Origin: Glossina fuscipes
Taxonomy: Eukaryota; Arthropoda; Insecta; Diptera; Glossinidae
Direction of reading: 5' to 3'
DNA length: 64,000 bases
NCBI RefSeq assembly: GCF_014805625.2
Contig: NW_024003102.1
Coordinates: 205,772-269,771 of the forward strand
The notes beneath the pieces are model-generated. The model was not told the origin of the DNA, ran no database searches, and saw only the letters and a program-made list of their open reading frames with translations. Every line of letters begins with the position of its first letter. Position 1 is the first letter of the stretch. The translations under genes and the position numbers were made by a program. Shown here piece after piece: positions 11,301 through 23,560 of this stretch.

Positions 11301-13839
11301 AAGTGTTAGTAGAACATATAATACTACCCCGTTCTTTTTTATTAAACAGTATTATGACTTCTTCAAATTATCTTCAAACTATCTTCATGTTTTACGCTGC
11401 TGTATAAGGCATCTCATAAAATGGTTACCAAATAATATTTTTCAGTTTTGGATCTTTTGAATAAATTACGGGGCAAAAAACAGCAAGGATGGGGTTAAGA
11501 GATTTGTCGTGCTTAATTCAAAAGCGAGTTTTGCTAATCGTAACATCGACAAAAAACCTGAACATGTTACCACCTATCTCTAAGCTAAGCAGATGAAGAG
11601 AGAAATTGGATTTAGTTCTTCTAATATATACAAGTAAAACTTTTCAGTGAAAAATTGAAATCTTAGTTTGACAATTCGTTTCGGCTAAGCTATGCATACA
11701 AAGTCATTAACGAATTAAATTAAAATGAGCGTTTGTTGTTAAGCTATGCTCAAGTTATTTCAAAATATTTATTCTCTCGTATATTTCACCTACTTCTTGT
11801 GCTATTGTCAATAAATACGTTAATGACAATATGCCTTTTCGCATAATAGTAAAGTAATAAACTAGTACGAGCGTCGAAGATATGTAAATTTACAATGCAG
11901 GCTTACTTCCAAGTGGAAAGCCTGTGACATGTAGTGCAGTGCTTGGAACAGGATTCTTCAAAGTAAATTCTCACACGTTCAAATCTTACGCTGCGGGTCA
12001 ATCTAATGTTGCATGTTCACATATAAGAAGCTACTACGGCGTAGGATGTCCGAAAAAACTAAAGAAAGCTTTCCGAAACTCCGGCCTAACATAAGGGGTA
12101 AGCTTGTTAAGAAGACTCACAAACAAAAAAATGGAAGAATGTAAATCTATAGAAATATATGTAAATATTATAATGTCGACTGCAATAAAATTACCGAGAG
12201 GGGGCCTTGAGAGCTAAGGAATTAACACATTATTATGTAAAAACGAAGTTGTTCGAAAATCACATGCATAACTTTTGTTGTAAAACACCAAAAATTACGC
12301 AAAAGTAAAAGTCTAAAATGCTATAATTGATGAAACTATGCCAGATGAAAGTGAAAGGAATTGAAAGAGAAGAAGACTTATTCCAACAAAAACGGCAGAA
12401 GGAAAGAACAATGCTTCCGCGTTCTGAGCGGTAAATGCTACGAGTAAATTCCACGTGTGTGAACAATTTGAAATAACTACCATAATCTTTTGAACAATTA
12501 TTACAAATTCCAAAGTTTTCATTAAATTATTATTAATATGCATGGATTTGTTGGAGGAAAGTTGTTAGAAGTCGAACTACTTTTATACATTCCCGAAAGT
12601 CATTAAAATCTTATACAAAAATGAAGTCATTCTTAAGGGAATTAGATATTTGGTCATCTAACTTTAGTGGTATACATTTAAAAATGGGGAAAGACATTAT
12701 GCATGGCGAAAAGAAAGCTGTTTATTTGAGTAATTAAATCAATATATGAAGGAAAGGAAAAATAAAGAGTCTACCGTTTAAGGATACAGATATAAGGGCT
12801 AAAAAGTTCCTAGGAATTAAACGCACTGATGTCTGCGATCCTATAAAAGAAACTTAATTTAATAGGTCTCGATCAGTATCTTATATTAAATTATTTACAT
12901 ATCCTACATTTTAATATATTTCAGGCAATATATATTCATATATAACACAATATGTACATACGTGGTTATGCACTTCGAGTAATGTCGTAAGGAAAGTATC
13001 ATATTTCTAATAAGGAAAATACACTATTGACGATAAGGAAATATAGTATTAATAATTGGGAAAAATGTAATATATAAAATATGGAAATATAGTAGTTATA
13101 ATGAGGCAAAATATAATATTTAAGAAAACGAAAATATATTCCAGGTGTGTAACCAAAATGACCCTGGGACTTTGGTCCTCACAAGATATAAAAGAAAACA
13201 ACTAGATACACCCTCACCCATATATGAGCAACGCAAATTTATATATACTTGTAATTGGAAAACATTAGATTTCTATGTAAAATAAAAAAGAAAATAAGTG
13301 GAACGTGTTGTATAAGTAAATTATTGAAGTCAAAAGTAGAGGCAAAACACAAAGGAGAAGGAAATATAAGTCTAGGTAACAGGTAAGCCTGTGAATAAAT
13401 TTAGGCTGGATCACAAACAGCTTGAAGCAATGAAGCCAACTGGTTACTCTACGTAAGTCAATTTTGCCACTTAAGATAAGTAATAATTTTCTTTTCACAC
13501 TGTATGTATACATATTGCTCTACAAAAAAAAATGTAAGGCTATTGATGATGAACATGGAGTAATTTGGTGCCAATTTTTGTGAGGAAGGCTATCTAGAAA
13601 AGTTAGTTATTAGCAAGTGTACGATAAGAGCACAAGCCGTGATTGAACGGATGCACAAACTATAATGGACGAACTGCAGGGAGCATCAGACAAGTAACGA
13701 ATGAATAGCTGAAATAGGACAGACGATCAGTCTTTTCATCATTTCTTTCTCCTTTTTACCACCTTTTCTAATTTTATATTTAAATGTTTTTTGCTTGCAT
13801 TGTAAGGTCAGATGAGCTAGCTAAGACCGAATTAGATAA
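8350..13839. other. Long non-coding stretch
   Basis: No ORF here has a recognisable domain. Local structures seen are an 8-bp hairpin at 10246-10265 (ATTGCATT / AATGCAAT), an LTR-like TATA and polyadenylation pair near 10329-10354, and a perfect 9-bp inverted repeat at 10452-10491. Poly-purine and AT-rich runs make up most of the rest. Confidence 0.45.
10329..10354 (+). promoter_or_regulatory. TATA box closely followed by a poly(A)-signal-like hexamer (possible solo-LTR core)
   Basis: TATAAATAG at 10329-10337 is followed after 10 nt by AATAAAG at 10348-10354. Such spacing is typical inside short LTRs, where promoter and polyadenylation signal overlap, and is odd for a host gene. I could not define matching TG...CA ends or a primer-binding site, so this remains a weak suggestion. 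Confidence 0.2.
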
Positions 13840-13894
13840 CCTAATAAATATTAAATACCTTCTGACCGTTAGAAAACATAAATCAAAATTAAAA
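13840..13894 (+). repeat. Dispersed repeat B, copy 1 (second copy 24554-24608)
   Basis: The blocks CAATAAATA / CTAATAAATA, then AATACCTTCT, then CGTTA, then ATAAATCAAAATTAAA occur here and at 24554-24608 in the same orientation and spacing. About 85 percent of bases match by eye. No coding content. Confidence 0.65.
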
Positions 13895-15600
13895 TGTATT
13901 TCAAACAACAAAAACCATTGAACGGGAAAATTGTGAAATAATGTAAAGCGCTATGTAGCTGCACCCGTCAAATGCTTTCAGGTAATAGCGGCTGCCGTTT
14001 ACCGCGATGGTCAATGACCATCCTTGCAAGGCAAGGAACATTGTTGATTCCTTCACAACAGTTGCGTGCACTCTAAAGTGCTAAATCGTGAAATTCGTGA
14101 TTTAACTCTTGCATCTCCTATTTTGACGACGGTGTCGACGCTTCGCAAGAGGCTTTCTAGTTGAGACGAATAAAAGAAGAACAAATAATCTGCGCAGTCA
14201 AATTGAATGTCTTGAAATAAAAGATTAAGGCAATAAATCCGATTTAAAGCGTTTTGTGAAAATGAAATTGTTGGCTTTATTTGTATAACACAAGACTAGG
14301 ATTGATCTGAAATCCATTTTGTATAATTATAAAATAAAAATATATAAAATTTAAAGTTCACTATTCAAAGTTTTTTTAATAAATATTTTCATTTTTAATG
14401 TAAGCATTTTATAAAATTATTTAAATTTATTTCATGTTATCAAAAATTTTATATAATTTTGTTTTTATTTCGTCTGTGAGCGAACAAACGTGAAAGTTGC
14501 TTCTCATTTTCTCTTCATTTTTTCGAAATAAATTTAGAATGACGGAACCCATACATAGTTTACCACCAAATGCCTTTGAATGTACAGATTTCAAGTAAGT
14601 TACCAAAAAGGTACACAATCAGTGCCCAGTATTGCCAAACCACCTGAAGGATTAAACTTGCTCTAAATTGTTATAAGTTAGAATATTGAAACATATTATT
14701 ATTATACACTATTTTTAGAAGTTATAATTAGATTTGATGTGAATTCTTTTGAATTTAATCTGATTAATCTAATATTAATATTAACCAATTTTTGTTGTAA
14801 AATTATTATATATTATATCTTGATTTGTAGATGAACTTGGATTTCAGAACGCTGCTTTCTTATTAATGTATTATAACATAGTACCGACGATGATGTTATG
14901 TGATACCATAGCTACGTAGACCACCATTTATGCGAACAATAAGTAGGCACAAAACATGTTTATGGATATAAGATTTTGCAATCCCAAATAAAAGCTGTGA
15001 TGCATTTATTTGAAGAGTCGAACAAGAAGTGACTATAGGTATATAATTACAATAATGTTGGGAACTACAATATTATTTTACAGTTGACTGCAAGAGAAGT
15101 TAACAACACTATACAAGCTGACTTCATAAATTAGGGCTTAATTCGTAGCGTCAAAAATAAAATAAAAATTCAGGTAGAAAAAGAAGGTATGGGGAAATTC
15201 ACCCCAAAAATTACTTTTTGGTTTCTTTAATCGTAAGAAGTAAATCTCGCGATGTATACCTGATTTCTGCTTTACATTTTCTTGGTTTAATTTCTTTTCA
15301 GTACGTTTTTGTACATCCTTATCATTAGCTTATTCGATTTCTTCATTATTTTGGACATTTTTGATTATGGACTCTCTAACATGGATCGAAGGGTCCGACA
15401 TTCAATGTGATCCTTTCGTATAGAAAGACTACGGCCCCGTATAGGTGCTACTTTGATGTAACGTAAAAAGTGTTTGCGATTTGATCCTCTGTGTAATGGA
15501 AATTATGTATGTCGAAAAAGTCACAAATGTCTGAGTTTGCAACGGATACACGCACGTGACATGGTAAAGCTAGCTTGTGGCGTAGCAATTTTGGGGATTC
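13895..15600. other. Non-coding stretch
   Basis: Nothing recognisable. A GC-richer patch at 13955-14160 has no open frame of useful length on either strand; the rest is AT-rich. Confidence 0.45.
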
Positions 15601-15830
15601 AATTTTCATCTAACAAATACTTCCTCGACGGTTATACGCAAAAAATAAACGTGCTAAGACCATTATAAAGACAGATGAATATTCGAAAAATTCTTATCGG
15701 GCGTGCAAGTGTACTGCTCCGGGCTGTTTTATATCCTACCCAACCAATGATTTCTTTTCGACCAAAAATGTTGTGGGACATCCCGAAGTGCGGTCTGACG
15801 ATTTACCCTGTGCTGACTTTAAAAAAAAAC
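15601..15830 (+). pseudogene. Cys/His-motif coding remnant, possibly FLYWCH-like zinc finger
   Basis: In the frame through 15666-15830 the reading is K-T-D-E-Y followed by YRACKCTAPGC, then a run ending VVGHPEV. The spacing Cys-Lys-Cys ... Gly-Cys, then a His about 20 residues on, loosely resembles the end of FLYWCH-type zinc fingers. Those occur in fly chromatin proteins and in some DNA-transposon proteins. The preceding 60 nt in the same frame (RLYAKNKRAK) could be the basic lead-in. Stops occur upstream and there is no Met start, so if real it is a fragment. The family assignment is weak; it may be chance. Confidence 0.2.
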
Positions 15831-17399
15831 TCACTCATTCTTTTTTTTGTTAGATTAAAAAGGGATAAAAAAGGAAATATTTAATAAAAGCAAATTAGCA
15901 TATTTGTTAATCTTTTTATATATAAATCTTATTTCTTTAAATGTATCTAAAATTTTCAGTTGATTGTTGACGAGTTGTTAAAAGAAGTGCACACTGGGAC
16001 AAGCAAAAACGTCTGTACATTATTAGTTATTAGTTTTCGAAGGGAACAGATCTGACTCGATTTGAGGAGCTAGTAGTTTTGGTTGAATTAAAAGTAACGT
16101 GCCATGTTGCCTATTGCATTGTACCCATGACTATAAAATATTTTGACTATTGTCCACAGCTTTTTGGTTCTCTGCTACCGCACAACAACAATACTATTTT
16201 GTAATGTGCATGTCACTTCATAAGAGCCTCTTTTAATTATTTTTATGCCCATCATCGCAGTGTATATCCATACTGTTTAAAGGTTCGCAAGCAAAAGAAA
16301 GCTTCAGAGATCGCACAAAGTATACATATTCTATTCACTATCTGTTATATATATTCTCCTTGTCGCAAAAAGGCAACAATCGACATGAATTTCTATTCAT
16401 ATTCATATTTCTATGCCATATTCTGGCACAAATCCGCTACGCCTCCTCATTTATATGATGTGTCATATTTTCCTAATTTGGAATTTTTGAAGACTTAGAA
16501 GCAAGCTTCAAAATTCGAATAAAGTATATAAGTTTGATCTGCCCGTTAGTGCATAGTAGCTGTGGTAAACATTCGGCCGTTTGCAAAAATACAGACATCG
16601 CAGAATACAGATTAAATAAAAAATTTGATATAAATTTCCTGTGTGTCATTTCCAACTTAGTTTTCTCGAAAATAAGTTTTCAAAAAAAAAAAAATAATTG
16701 TAATAATCCTTTATGCTTTGCCATGTGCATTCTATGTTTCCACCATAAGCTTTGATTTATAATCTATTTTATTATGCCACCATTTAAAAATATACTTTTC
16801 TTAATATTTGTATCATTGCTTGACAATACATTTTTCTTAATTTTCACATGATTGAAAAATCATAATGATATTTCACTATCGCGAAGCTTCAAACTCTGCA
16901 CCTGAAAATTTATTCTTTTTTTTACTTCTTAGGTACCAAATTTTCCAAGCATACCAACTTTCTTCTTTACTAATAAAAGGCATTGAACTTGACAAACCAG
17001 GATTGCAAATGCAATAAATGTTGCAATTCTCGTTTGCAATTTGCTTCTTTTTCTTTTTTATTTACATCATGAGTTTTATGGCTATTGACGCTTGATATTG
17101 ATCATTCTGCTCCCAACGTTTTGATTACTATATTTAGAGCACAAAATTTTTTGATGTGAGTGTCTTTCCAAGTCTGTTCTTTACAATTTCTTACAATGTC
17201 TGCTGTCCTACTTACTTAATGATGGTGACTCTGGCGCCAGATTTGAATAAGTTATTATTATTATATATTATATAAAATATTTTCGTGGCTTACATTGTTG
17301 CTTTAGAACAAATTTTTTATTTTTATTTGTATTCTGCTGTTCTTATTTGTATACGTTAATTAAATCGAACCTGTTTCTTAAGTATTTTTTATAAAGCTG
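15831..17399. other. Non-coding stretch with a dispersed-repeat remnant
   Basis: Apart from the repeat at 16270-16640 (separate entry), I see no gene. ORFs at 16473-16655 (minus) and 16534-16755 (plus) overlap that repeat and each other and lack motifs. Confidence 0.45.
16270..16640 (+). repeat. Dispersed non-coding repeat C, diverged copy
   Basis: Phrases such as AGCTTCAGAGATCGC, AAAGTATACATATTC, and later CTTCAAAATTCG, AAAGTATATAAG and GGTAAACATTCGGCCGTT match, in order and with substitutions, the copies at 32390-33990 and 35133-35350. This phrasing resembles a non-coding repeat type common in flies, but I cannot name the family. Confidence 0.5.
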
Positions 17400-17760
17400 A
17401 TGCTTTCAATAAATGAAGAGTGTTTCGATAGTCTTTCGACGAAACAACATTAAACGATATTGAAACCATATTTTTAGGTGTGCTTCAAGGTATCTTTAAC
17501 GATATTGACTGCATTTTCAGCCTGACCATTAGTAGCTGGATTGCCAACAAGGATAGTGATATCTATGATTTCATTAGTCTCCGCAAAACATTTAAGGTCC
17601 TTGGGAAAGAATATTGTGTGTTTATTTGGGTTAAATATTTGGGAAGACCACAAATGTTGAAAGTTTCCCTTAATCATAACAGTGGTTTTATTTTGTACTA
17701 TTAGATATAAACACAACTCTGTAAAATGCTGTTAATCTTTGAAGTATGCTTTGGCAAACT
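17400..17760 (-). pseudogene. Ty3/gypsy-type integrase fragment
   Basis: The minus-strand frame at 17474-17716 contains NPATNGQAENAV followed by KDTLKH. This is the region around the catalytic glutamate of LTR-retrotransposon integrases; the Glu in NGQAEN is kept. The upstream part of the core, with its two catalytic aspartates, is not recognisable, and no zinc finger or C-terminal domain follows. The signature fits the same broad Ty3/gypsy group as the remnants at 3437-4560 and 62105-62520, so all three may descend from one family. Only about 30 residues are convincing. Confidence 0.7.
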
Positions 17761-19749
17761 TTTGTTAACGTGGAGAGTTGCTAAGTAACTGCGGTAGCGA
17801 TCAATGCGTTTATTAAAAGCACAAACTCTGACGGCGATTTCTCCAGTTATTAATGTTCTTCGGTGTTTGTAAGCATTTATAAGCGGTGATTTAGCAGTGT
17901 ACTAATAACAAGCCTAAATGCCTTATCGTAAAAATCGTTGCTATATTGCAAATACTGTTAGGAATACTAATAAAATAGAACGAATAATTGATTCAAGTGT
18001 AATATATTTAAGCAGAACTTTACGTATTTTTCTGAGCGTTTGAGAAAGGAAAATTTGCAAAAGAACATATTATCCAGCATTTTCTCGAATAAGATGTGTT
18101 ACAGACAGCTGAATTGCTGAGAAAATTACGATTATTGTTTGGTTGCGTCAAATGTACAACAATATACAAAACTAACAACAGATATAAAAACATAAATAAA
18201 TGCGATCTGAAAACTGAAAAAAAAATGTTTTTATGCTTTTAAATAATTTTAATCAAAAATAATTTATATTCACCAAATCAACTTGTTCACCGTTACGAAA
18301 AGAAGCTATTACGCGTTATGTGTGTTAAAACCTCATCGTTAGTGTTCCATGTTCATATGAATGCTATTACGTATACAAATACACATATTCTTGATCTCAG
18401 GCGTCATCAAAATATGGAGTATGACTGATGCGATGAAAGGAGAAATAAGCGCAACGAAAATTCTAGAAAAAGATATATGAAACGAAAGTAATCAGATGAA
18501 ATTAGAAATGATTGCATCATAAGAATGCAATTAACAAAAAATTATGAACGGAAGAAATAAAAATATTTTCATATTATTGTGATTGATTTCAATATGTAAA
18601 AAATTTCAGTATGCTAACACACTAATGTAAAAATGAAAAAAATCTTCAACAGATTACACGAAGTTAGATTGAACACTTATGTCTGAGAATTATTTTTTAA
18701 TATACATAAAATCATACTGTTGCTACAAATTCGGAGAATTATTCCTAATATATTAACACTTAACGTATTATGTGAATTAGCTTGTGTTTAATATCATGCT
18801 AATTTGGCTTTATGTCTACTACCCCATAAAAGTATATCAGGACTAACTAAAACTTTGCAAAGTGGTCCGTAAAGAAATTTATTGTAAAACAATCATTAAA
18901 AACGAATAAATTAATTATAAAGTTATAAAGTTATAAAAACAACAACAACATTAACGACAAAAAACATAATTTCAATTTTTCTTAGTGATTTTTGTCACAA
19001 ATTGTTCATGCTGAATTTCTGAGTTTACGAAACATTTAAAGTATACATTAGCCACATTGAATTAGTATTGGAAAATAAGTTAAAACTGAAGTTTAAGTTA
19101 AGTAAAGTGAAATAATTCTACAAACGGCGGGTGCTTTTTCTGATTTGATGAACAAACTGTACTTTATATCAAAAATATACGATTTTAAGCAAGCCAAGCT
19201 AAACCAAAGGAAAAAATGTAACCGTGCAAAGAATAGCAACTACATATGTACATAAATTCGTGGGATGTATGCCTAATGTGAAAAAAATTAAAACATACTC
19301 AAATGCCCAAATGAAAGGAGGAAGAGCGGGAGACATTTAACATTTTATTATTATTTGCGCATTGTTTTTATTTCTTTTTTTTATAGTGTGTACAATGCTA
19401 TGATTAAGAACTAATCGATGTACACTTCCTAGTAGGTTTTTTTAAGTTTTTTATTATTGTAAAATAGCGTAAACTAAGATATAAAAAAAAGTTGAAAGAT
19501 GTTCAGTGAGTAGAGGAAGAGACAGCTTCGTGAAGATAGAGTAAGTAAGTGAGTGTGTGCGTGTATGTGGGTGTAATCACAGACGATGAGATTAACGGAC
19601 AAGGGAACAATACCGAAGGACCGTACGACTATTAAGTGACGTCATGCCATTATTGATCCCGATAGGTTTACATTATTTATAATTTATTTTTGTAAATGTA
19701 GCTGAGCTAGCTAGGCCTTACAGCTCTATCTCTATTACTACTATTACGG
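17761..19749. other. Non-coding AT-rich stretch
   Basis: No gene or clear repeat. A short TTATAAAG tandem (three units around 18919-18940) and poly-A tracts are the only structures noted. Confidence 0.45.
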
Positions 19750-19873
19750 TTTATTAATTTTATTTGCCTACACATTTATCTTTGAAATATTTTATCCGAT
19801 TTCCATATCGCACGTTATTCTACACGGTTGTTATTACATTATTTATATTCCAGAATTAAACAATTAATTAAAT
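19750..19873 (+). repeat. Dispersed repeat D, copy 1 (second copy 58271-58412)
   Basis: The start TTTATTAATTTTATTTGC ... ACACAT and the end TTTATATT(C/G)CAGAATTAAAC followed by AATTAA occur in the same order at 58271-58412. The interior has diverged or differs in length. Function and family are unknown. Confidence 0.55.
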
Positions 19874-19945
19874 TAGTAAACTCTTAAAAACTAGTCATTA
19901 GTATTACCGTATGCAATTGGTACTGTTTTAATTCTTTTGATAAAT

Positions 19946-20010
19946 TTTAATCCTATAGAAAATATATGGGCTGATCTAAAAGGTCGAATAATTTCATGCG
20001 AAAAGTTGGT
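19946..20010 (+). pseudogene. Tc1-like transposase fragment (catalytic end)
   Basis: The frame starting at 19946 reads FNPIENIWADLKGRI. This matches the conserved segment just after the third catalytic residue in Tc1-family DDE transposases (pattern NPIEN-W--LK-R). Neither the rest of the transposase nor terminal inverted repeats are visible around it, so it is a short fossil. Support comes from one 15-residue motif. Confidence 0.5.
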
Positions 20011-21914
20011 TTATCTCAACATTAACAAAATCCGCTATCCCCATCCGACATGGGTACAGTTTTGAATAGATAGGTTTGTCGGGAACCATTCGGATGCGAG
20101 CGACGATACTGGTACTATAGGGCACACACACAGGATTAGCAAATTGCTAACTCTAGTTTTTATCACCTTCTGAAAATTTATCTTTACAGCCGCGTGAATA
20201 TTCATTTAGTCAATTTCAAGAAAGTTAAGTTCCGTACAGTCAAAAAAATTAATTTTTCATACCAGCACCATGACGGAATCTACTTATTCCCATATCAATC
20301 GGAGTATTTAGTCAGTTGAACAGATGAAAACCGAATATTTCATCAAAAGTAGATAAAGATTTTAATACAAAAAACGTTGCGTTTTCCCTAATAAGCGTTT
20401 ATTCCTTAGTTAATTCTAGTCATGAATAGATTGGGCCATGGAAGTTGTATTCACAGGCGTTATTCCTTTTAATTAGTTTAATGTAGTTTCATCAAGTGGT
20501 ACGAATCCACTCGATAAAGTGGTACATGGATAAGTTAAAACCCCGTTATCTGCGTATGTAGCTTTTTTTTCGGCTTTCATATTGTATACGCCTTAATTGT
20601 ATTACGTGACACCACAGATACGTATTGACGTCAACGAAGATGGGGCTTTTATAAACATGTATGTAACATATGCGTAAACATGTTTCATTTGATAATAAAA
20701 CCAATGTAAAAAGAAAAACAAAACTATACTCCAACTACAGCGGTATGAAAACAAATTGCTATTCATACTTCATCAAGAGAACATTACAAAATACACATGA
20801 TAAAGAGTGTAAAGCAGAGTGCGGCGAAAAATATTCACTAAGAAAAATTCAGAAACTAAAAAGTCTTACCATTGAACCAATAAAAATGTTGGTACAATAC
20901 AATAGGGTAGAAATATACAAGTTCTTTTTAATTTAAATGCATAAATTTGCGCTTCTTTCATGATCGTGTTCATGTTAGGTGATATACCTCGGAGCAAAGA
21001 AAGTAGGAATATATATAAACACTTATATATGCATATATCAAGGAACTAAAATCAAAAGAAGTGTGAAATATAAATCACTTAAAAACAATGAATAAATGTA
21101 TAAAATGAAATGGCAAAGAAGAAATATCTTACAAATTTTACATAATTAAAGCTAAAGATTTCATTTAAATTTGACAACTTATGCACATGGTGCATCATTG
21201 AATACAAAATAAACCGAATTAATAACAAATGCAAGAACAACAATATTAATTTTAATCAGCAAGAAAAACATAATTACAACAACCTTTACAAAAATAGTTC
21301 ATCATCACAACAAACAATATTTTGAATACGCGTAACTGATGTCCTGCATGTCTGCAAGTTGCGATTCTAGTAGCACTCTGAGCAGTTCCTAACTTGTAGC
21401 ATCTGTGAAAATCATTATCAATAAAATGTACGGCGTTTGCAAGCAGTAAAACCTAAGAAGTTTTCGCCAATTTACCCGAGGGCTTACGAAGAGCGCAGAC
21501 AATTAGATATAAGCTTTTTTAAGTTATTTTATGGTACTACAGTAAATAGGAGCTTGCGGTGGTTGTTATTGAATTTGGAATTGTTCTCAAAAGTCAGTTC
21601 GAAAACATTTACGTCTCTTGCTCATATACTTCTCCACTACCACTTTCTATACATTTGAATCACGTTTCCTTTTTTTTAATTATCGAGGGAAAGCTAGACA
21701 CGTTGCTTCATAGAGTACTTCGCGCTATGGCTATTGCTGTTCCCGTAAATCACTTTTCTCATTATATACCGTTCCCTGTTTAATTCTCAAAAGAACCAAG
21801 AGGCAATTATATATAAAAAAGGGTTTTTTTTAAGAAATTCAAGAAGTAAAACCCCTTTATTAATTACACTTAGTGCTTTTTCGCATCACCAAAAATTTAA
21901 TTTATCAAAGCAAT
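20011..21914. other. Non-coding stretch
   Basis: The GC-richer patch at 20031-20140 has no open frame. ORFs at 20670-20936 and 21437-21783 lack motifs and are treated as chance. Confidence 0.4.
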
Positions 21915-22465
21915 ATAGTAAGATCTCCGACGCCTCACCCACTTACCGTTACTACAACACCAAATTAACATCTGCCTCAATCACAGCAACAACATCAATA
22001 TGAATATATCAAACAAAATCAAAAGCATCACCATCATCCGCATCAGCAGCAACATCGTCATCATCACCGCAACGTACAGAATCAGCAACAATCGTCTTCA
22101 CCTACATAGTCTTCCGACAACAGTATTACGGGTCTTAATTTAAGCACAAATGCTTCGCTGACTGCAACACAATTCCAGCACATCCACTACCAAACGGCCG
22201 CTCGACAGTGATAAAGAGTGAATTTGAATTGTCTACCAACACGGATGATGAGAGTGTTAATGATAGTAGCAATAGTCTAACACCGTGAGACTTGGCTACG
22301 GAAGCTTAAGAGATGTTCCAAAAGTCGGGGAAGTTTGTTAAGCATGTTGCAAAGAATTTTAAATGAGATTCAACGCTATCGTAAGAAAAATCAACAACTC
22401 AAACAGCTGCTTGAGTTACGAAATGAATGAGATTAGTAAACTTAATCACGATTTGCAAGTTTGTT
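21915..22465 (+). pseudogene. Decayed host-type coding sequence: His/Gln-rich, acidic, then coiled-coil-like
   Basis: One frame from 21915 to 22208 reads as clearly protein-like: SPTPHPLTVTTTP, then Gln/His-rich text from CAG/CAT codons (HHHHPHQQQHRHHH), then SSDNSITGLNLSTNASLTA. It is broken by an in-frame TAA near 21960, a TAG near 22110 and a TGA at 22209. After a one-base shift, a second stretch reads IKSEFELSTNTDDESVNDSS, again with stops. A third frame from about 22340 gives MLQRILNEIQRYRKKNQQLK, heptad-like and charged as in a coiled coil. The composition resembles insect transcription or regulatory proteins, not transposon proteins. I cannot name the gene. It is best read as a dead gene copy or abandoned exon, immediately followed by a tRNA-Lys-like sequence. 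Confidence 0.6.
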
Positions 22466-22468
22466 GAC

Positions 22469-22538
22469 GTCAGCTAGACAGTCGGTAGAGCATGAGACAT
22501 TTAATATCAGGGTGTGGGTTGAAGCCACACGTTGTCTG
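22469..22538 (+). pseudogene. tRNA-Lys-like sequence (pseudogene or SINE head)
   Basis: The text GCTAGACAGTCGGTAGAGCA followed by TGAGA ... TCAGGGT and GTGGGTT ... CACGTT closely follows fly tRNA-Lys (CTT type). Damage is clear. The D-arm region (A box) lacks one base. The anticodon loop reads CATTTAA, so the invariant U33 is A and the anticodon would be TTT. The right T-stem has a mismatch, the TTC of the T loop is TTG, and the acceptor stem does not pair well. It should not make a functional tRNA. Because unrelated structured sequence follows, it may be the head of a tRNA-derived SINE. Confidence 0.75.
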
Positions 22539-22750
22539 TAGTTGTCAGTGTGTTAACAGTCAGTCGGTCCACGTCCCTTTGGACGTACACATTCCATATC
22601 GCCAGCGATATCGATGGGTTCAAGCTGTAACGTCCGCGTACAAATACTGAGTAGGGGCTTTGCCGGTCTGCCTTGACCAGAAATGTCGTAACAACGTTAT
22701 GCCGTTATTTGATATCGCATGATCACAAGAATAGCGGCTTGCCGCTATGC
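22539..22750 (+). repeat. Structured body behind the tRNA-like head: three short perfect hairpins
   Basis: Perfect inverted repeats lie at 22571-22586 (ACGTCC / GGACGT, loop 4), 22596-22611 (ATATCGC / GCGATAT, loop 2) and 22732-22747 (TAGCGGC / GCCGCTA, loop 2). The stretch is richer in GC than its flanks and ends near an A-rich tract at 22750-22765. Together with the tRNA-like head this fits a SINE body, but no second copy was found in the window. Confidence 0.4.
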
Positions 22751-23560
22751 AAAAAAAAGGAGAAAAGGTTTGGAAGTAGATATTTTGATTTTTTTTTTTT
22801 TTTTGGACAGCAAAGCGGAAAGTCTTTGTAGAGCAGTGAAAGTGTAAAGTTAAAGTTATTGAAAAGAAGATAAAAGCCTTTTGTTATAAGAAATATTTAA
22901 GAAAAAAAAAGAAGAAAAAACAAGAACAGAACTTTTTTAGAATAAATAGAATTCACATAAAAATTTATATATAAAAAGAAATATAAAATAATTGAAATTA
23001 CATTAAAGTTGAAGTAAAAAGGAACATCTTGGCAACCGACGCTCAACATACATATTTTTTTAATGTGTTATTAAGTTAAGCGATTTTACACAGCATATTA
23101 GTGCTTTTACTTACTTTATAGAAAAAATTGTGAGCCGACTTTTTGCAACTTGGTGATAACCTATTAAAAAAATTTGTTTAATCCATCTGAAATATTATTG
23201 TTGCTTTTTTTTGATTATTCGATTTTAAATAATCGCATGAAAATTTTATATTGTCTAATGAAAAAATTATGGGTTATTGGCTACTGTGTGCAATGTATAA
23301 AACCAATAACGGCACAACATATACGCACACAGAGAAAACAGCAGAAAAGAATTGCAAGCGACAAATGTACGAAAAGAAAAATTTTTTTAAAATTAAATTA
23401 CAAGTTGATCTACTAATAAGAAATATAATAAACCAAAAAAGAAGACTTTTGTTTTGGCCAAATATTGAGGTTGCGCTCTAATTATCGTGAAAAGGTAAAC
23501 ATTGAAATATAGTTATTGAAACGATGAACATACCAGCACAAGGAGGTTTACTATTAACAT
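22751..23560. other. Non-coding AT-rich stretch
   Basis: Poly-A and poly-T tracts dominate (22790-22802 and 22899-22930). The overlapping ORFs at 23174-23481 are AT-driven and show no motif. Confidence 0.45.

Noticed and set aside
22469..22538. Functional tRNA-Lys gene
   Set aside because: Loss of U33, an altered T loop, a shortened D arm and a poorly paired acceptor stem argue against function.
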